A DNA stretch of 64,000 nt, taken from positions 10,490,208-10,554,207 of the forward strand of contig OZ025215.1 in the NCBI GenBank assembly GCA_964019055.1. Direction: 5' to 3'. Source of the stretch: Anthopleura xanthogrammica (taxonomy: Eukaryota; Cnidaria; Anthozoa; Actiniaria; Actiniidae). The notes under the pieces were generated by a model, which made no database searches, had not been told where the DNA came from, and saw only the letters and a program-made list of their open reading frames with translations. The translations under genes and the position numbers were made by a program. Of this stretch, positions 60,635 to 64,000 are shown piece after piece (the first letter of the stretch is position 1; every line of letters begins with the position of its first letter).

Positions 60635-60808
60635 GAGAGAGAGAGAGAGAGAGAGAGAAAGAAAGAAAAGGTAATGGAGGAAAGGGAAAGAAAAGGAAGG
60701 AAAGGACAGAAAAAAAGGAAAGGAATGGAAAGGAGAGGAATGAAAGGGAAAAGGAAATGAAAGGAAATTAAAGCATGACGTGATAGGATATCTTTAATTC
60801 CAAACATT
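60635..60808. repeat. Polypurine element, copy 2 (pair with 41233)
   Basis: (ga)n, then aaaggtaatggaggaaaggg through attaaagcatgacgtgatag to tctttaattccaaacatt, matching the 41.3-kb copy in order and orientation. The shared block ends at the same base pattern in both. Confidence 0.8.
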
Positions 60809-60814
60809 AAAAAT

Positions 60815-61000
60815 GCAATAATGGTAAGATAAAAAATGGTAAGAAGGATAAATGAAAAAACGGATGCGAGAAAAAAGGGAATGATATTTAAACAGTTTGC
60901 TGTCCAGACCCATTGAAAAGGCAATAATGATTAGTTGAAAAAGTGGAAACCTGAACAAATTAGAAAACGGATGCGAGAAAAAAAGAATAGCAATATTAAA
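60815..61000. repeat. About 108-bp direct repeat, two copies
   Basis: gcaataatg followed by a diverged middle and aaaacggatgcgagaaaaaa, at 60815-60892 and again at 60921-61000. Confidence 0.6.
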
Positions 61001-61304
61001 ATTTGAAGAAATAGATGAAAAATCAAGAAAACAGAATGACTCCAGATGGCTTACTAAAAATGAAAAAACGAATGACAAAACGAACGAATGAATTGTGATG
61101 AGCTGTTTATTTGCAAGGTTTATGAATGGATTCAATGATTTGGTTTTTTCTCGATTTTTCTCTTATAGACGCATCCCTTTTTCAGTTCCGTGATTTAGAG
61201 ACAATACTAATCGAATTTCGATATGAAAGTACTTTACCAACCAGGTTTTTAGTGCAACCAAACGATAAGCTCTATTAAGTTGTGACGTATATCCGGGTCT
61301 AACT

Positions 61305-61430
61305 GCTACCGCTAAAATAAAGCGAAAAACGTACTCAATGTTGCAATCTCCACCTGAAATAATTAGAACTTTGGACAACAAATTCTGTCATGAAGAATAA
61401 GTATTTAAAAAAAATCTTTATTGAACTGCA
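61305..61430. repeat. Dispersed repeat, copy 2 (pair with 3515)
   Basis: ctaaaataaagcgaaaaacg, aattagaactttggacaaca and attctgtcatgaagaata match the 3515-3640 copy in the same order. Confidence 0.6.
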
Positions 61431-61834
61431 TTTCGTTTTGGACCCGAAAGTCGTTTTTCCATACGAGTGACGTCACACTTAAGAGCTCTATAATGCGGGC
61501 AATTGCGTCATAGATACCAATATTTCTGGATAAGATATATTGAGGATCAGCCATGATTTTGAAAACATTTAAAATCTGGACTTTGTGACGTATTTCCGGA
61601 TTTACCGGAACGAAATATTGCTGAAATGTTGCGAAAGATATTTCTTCTGTAATATTGGAGGGGCAATTCGAAATATATGAACAAAGCATATGAGCTTAAG
61701 ACAAGAGAAAAATGAATGTTTATATAAAAACGCTGATTATTTTTCGAGCTGGAATTCAACTCCAGGCCTCTTATATGCACTCGCTCAGAAAATGAGTGAG
61801 GCACTGGGGAGGAGTGGTAGAAGACAACTGCTGG

Positions 61835-61920
61835 TTAGTCGGTCAGTCAGTTGTTTAGTCGGTCAATTAGTCGGTCAATTGTTCACTGAGTCGATCGGTC
61901 AGTCGGTCAGTCACTCAGTA
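61835..61920. repeat. Degenerate (GGTCAGTC)n array
   Basis: Units ggtcagtc/agtcggtcaatt over about 85 bp. Confidence 0.75.
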
Positions 61921-61950
61921 AGATGGTCTTTTAGTTATAATGTTCGTATA

Positions 61951-62147
61951 TAGACCTCATCGGCTTGGGTGTAATGTTGTCCCATTTCAGACCACGTGTC
62001 ATTCTCTTGAGAATAAGATTCTTTGTTTGAGTTGTATCCATATTCATGTATCTTCTCATGCGCAACCGTTAAACAATGAAATGATACTCTGGGGAATGAC
62101 ACGTGGTCTGAAATGGGACAACATTACACCCAAGCCGATGAGGTCTA
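61951..62147. mobile_element. Intact TA-flanked MITE with 54-bp perfect arms
   Basis: 61951-62004 is the exact reverse complement of 62094-62147 (tagacctcatcggcttgggt inward to accacgtgtcattc). Loop of about 90 bp; flanked by tata on both sides. Related decayed pieces lie at 6478, 7327 and about 43420. Perfect arms imply recent activity. Confidence 0.9.
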
Positions 62148-62389
62148 TTATATATAATTAGTTGCTAATAACGACAATTCAATCGATAGGTCCATTACTA
62201 AAAGATATCAAAATATGACTAACCTCGGCTGATAGACTATGACACATTTCTAATTTTGAGGAGATATCTTCTTTTTCTGTAGGAATATCTATCTGGAGAC
62301 TAATAAAGGAATAGAATCAGTAAAAAGGATAAGATATTACATTTTGAAATAAATTGTACCAAAACTTTTAGAATTTAAGAACGATATTT

Positions 62390-62615
62390 TTTTACACGGT
62401 ACGACTTTTGCTTACAACTGTCGCATGAAATCTGCTTACGCCACGCTTACAACACGAAAATCGACCCTACAACTTGATACAACTGTTGTGTACGACAGGC
62501 AAACAGTTGTAGCATGTTGTAGGGTTGATTTACACGAAGTAATTCGTGTTGTAAGCGTGGTGTAAGCAGATCGCATGCGACAGCAAAAGGTGTATCGTGT
62601 AAATCGGCCCTTAGT
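62390..62615. mobile_element. MITE with TTTACACG ends, copy 1
   Basis: The left arm (ttttgcttacaactgtcgca, gctt acgccacgcttacaacacgaa) mirrors the right arm (ttcgtgttgtaagcgtggtg, gcatgcgacagcaaaagg, cgtgtaaatcgg). Confidence 0.7.
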
Positions 62616-62639
62616 AAATGATATTCGTTACCTAATTCA

Positions 62640-62760
62640 TTTATTTAGTCATTCATGCATTCATTCACTCATTCATTCTTTCCTTCGTTCGTTCCAGACA
62701 GACACTGAGTTCGTTCGTTCAGACAAACAGACATACAGACAGACAGTCAGCCACCCACTT
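62640..62760. repeat. Degraded (CATT)n and (GACA)n tracts
   Basis: cattcattcactcattcatt-type units to 62700, then gacagaca-type units to 62748. Confidence 0.75.
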
Positions 62761-63389
62761 ACTAACTTACAAAGTGATATGCACACTCCTTTAGCTTATA
62801 GACCCATTCTGTTTGGGTGTGGTTCGATGATTTGACCTTTCAACCCGACAATGTTTTTTTTTTCAATTTGGTGTATAAAATGAAAGAATAAAGAAATGAA
62901 TGAATGAATGAAATCAACAGAAGAAAGAAACATGCATGGCAAGATAAAAAAGAAAAAGAAAAAATTGCAAATCAAATAAAGGAAAATAACATTAATTTTT
63001 TTAGTAGGCTATAATAATTGGTAGGCAGAATTCTGCGTTCATCTCGCATCCTAAATTAACATCTTTTTCAAAAACAACACCAACATAAAAAACACGATTT
63101 TCGGTAAAAACAAGAAACAAGATAGAGAATAAGATTTAGAATTTTCTTTTTGGATATTAGGTATTAGAAATATTGTTCTAATGTTCAACTTATTCCAAGG
63201 GATTAAGATTTAAATGACGCGATATTGTTGCACTTTCATTCTGAAGATTCCAATTCAGATGACTAATAAAGCTGATTATTATTTAAAAGACTTAGAAACC
63301 TTAGCCCTCAAAAAACGTCTTGAATTATTTCACTAACCATGCATTCCGGAACGAATAAAATGAGTAAATGAAAACAATTCTACCCTTAA

Positions 63390-63550
63390 GGCCGATTTAC
63401 ACGATATAACTTTTGCTTACAACTTTTTTTCCTGTCGTACACAACAGTTGTGAGCAAGTCGTATCTAGGGTTGATTTACACAACACAATTATTGTTGTAA
63501 GTGTGGCGTAGGCAGCAGATTGCGTTCTTGTAAGCAAAAGTTCTTTTATA
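63390..63550. mobile_element. MITE with TTTACACG ends, copy 2 (shorter)
   Basis: ggccgatttacacgatataa, cttttgcttacaac, gtcgtacacaacagttgtga and gtaagtgtggcgtaggcagc repeat the 62390 element in shortened form. Confidence 0.6.
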
Positions 63551-63794
63551 AGAAATAACCTTTGGTCATAACTTACTTCAGACTCTCTAATTAAAATTTT
63601 GCAAAACAAAGATGCCAAGGCAGAATTTAAAGTTAAAAGCGTACGAAAAATCTAGAACATTCAATAAAAAAAACCAATTGTACGGCTATAATACTTTAGT
63701 ACGAAAATTCCTCCACCGAAGTTGACCGGCAAAACACTTCTTGTTTTTACGAGGGTAGCACTAAATAGCCAATGGCTAACAAACCTGTGGCCCT

Positions 63795-63960
63795 CGTTCC
63801 ATGATCGAATTGGAATTTAGAAGTTGATTTTTGTGGAGGGAGGAAATCCGGAGAACCCGGAGAAAAACCCTCGAAGCACAGGAGAGAACCAACTAGAAAC
63901 TCTACTCACATACAACACCGAGCAATTTTGAAACTGAGAACGGTGACACCGATTTGAATT
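63795..63960. mobile_element. SINE copy at right edge
   Basis: The body (gatcgaattggaatttagaa, ggagaaaaaccctcgaagca, caggagagaaccaac) is nearly identical to the 793 copy. A decayed head may follow toward 63960. Confidence 0.55.
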
Positions 63961-64000
63961 TAAATCCTGACGGAAAAGAGAGAACTTTTTTGAACGTAGA

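Overview
The window is animal nuclear DNA, most likely from a cnidarian (an anthozoan such as a stony coral). The DNA is AT-rich. Genes are small and split by short GT-AG introns. There is a Cys-loop receptor gene of nicotinic type, and the rest is dense in microsatellites, tRNA-derived SINEs and short inverted-repeat elements (MITEs). No bacterial features, rRNA, true tRNA, CRISPR array or reverse-transcriptase ORF were seen. Taxon assignment is inference from gene content and repeat style.

Layout. 1-3.7 kb: repeats, a SINE and AT-rich spacer. 3.7-7.3 kb (minus): a nicotinic acetylcholine receptor-like subunit, five exons recognised, signal-peptide exon missing; its introns are filled by a palindromic MITE, a SINE, a TTAA-type MITE and a 390-bp tetranucleotide array. 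7.3-16.5 kb: mostly non-coding, with MITEs, a second SINE family and a pyrimidine-rich degenerate satellite. 16.5 kb (plus): a 103-aa two-membrane-span ORF. 18.4-21 kb: degenerate repeats, a MITE, a 135-bp tandem array carrying eight perfect E2F-type sites, and another MITE. 22.5-25.9 kb (plus): a complete six-exon GNAT acetyltransferase of the spermidine/spermine (thialysine) class, 195 aa, with CCAAT and CRE boxes upstream. 27 kb (minus): a small helical ORF. 28.2-28.6 kb: nested hairpin elements. 29.2-31.4 kb: two paralogous secreted, probably GPI-anchored, cysteine-rich proteins facing tail to tail, separated by a TTAA-flanked MITE.

From 32 kb onward coding content is sparse: isolated exon-like segments with good splice sites (32.5, 34.4, 44.9, 47.6, 49.8, 52.2, 52.8 kb), a small candidate gene at 57.1-58.6 kb behind an NRF-1-type site, and a possible convergent terminal exon and secreted ORF at 58.6-59.1 kb. 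The rest is satellites, polypurine tracts and MITEs, ending in another SINE copy. Exon calls come from reading frame, splice signals and protein-like sequence only; nothing was searched against a database. The genes do not form a shared pathway; they look like unrelated neighbours in a repeat-rich animal locus.
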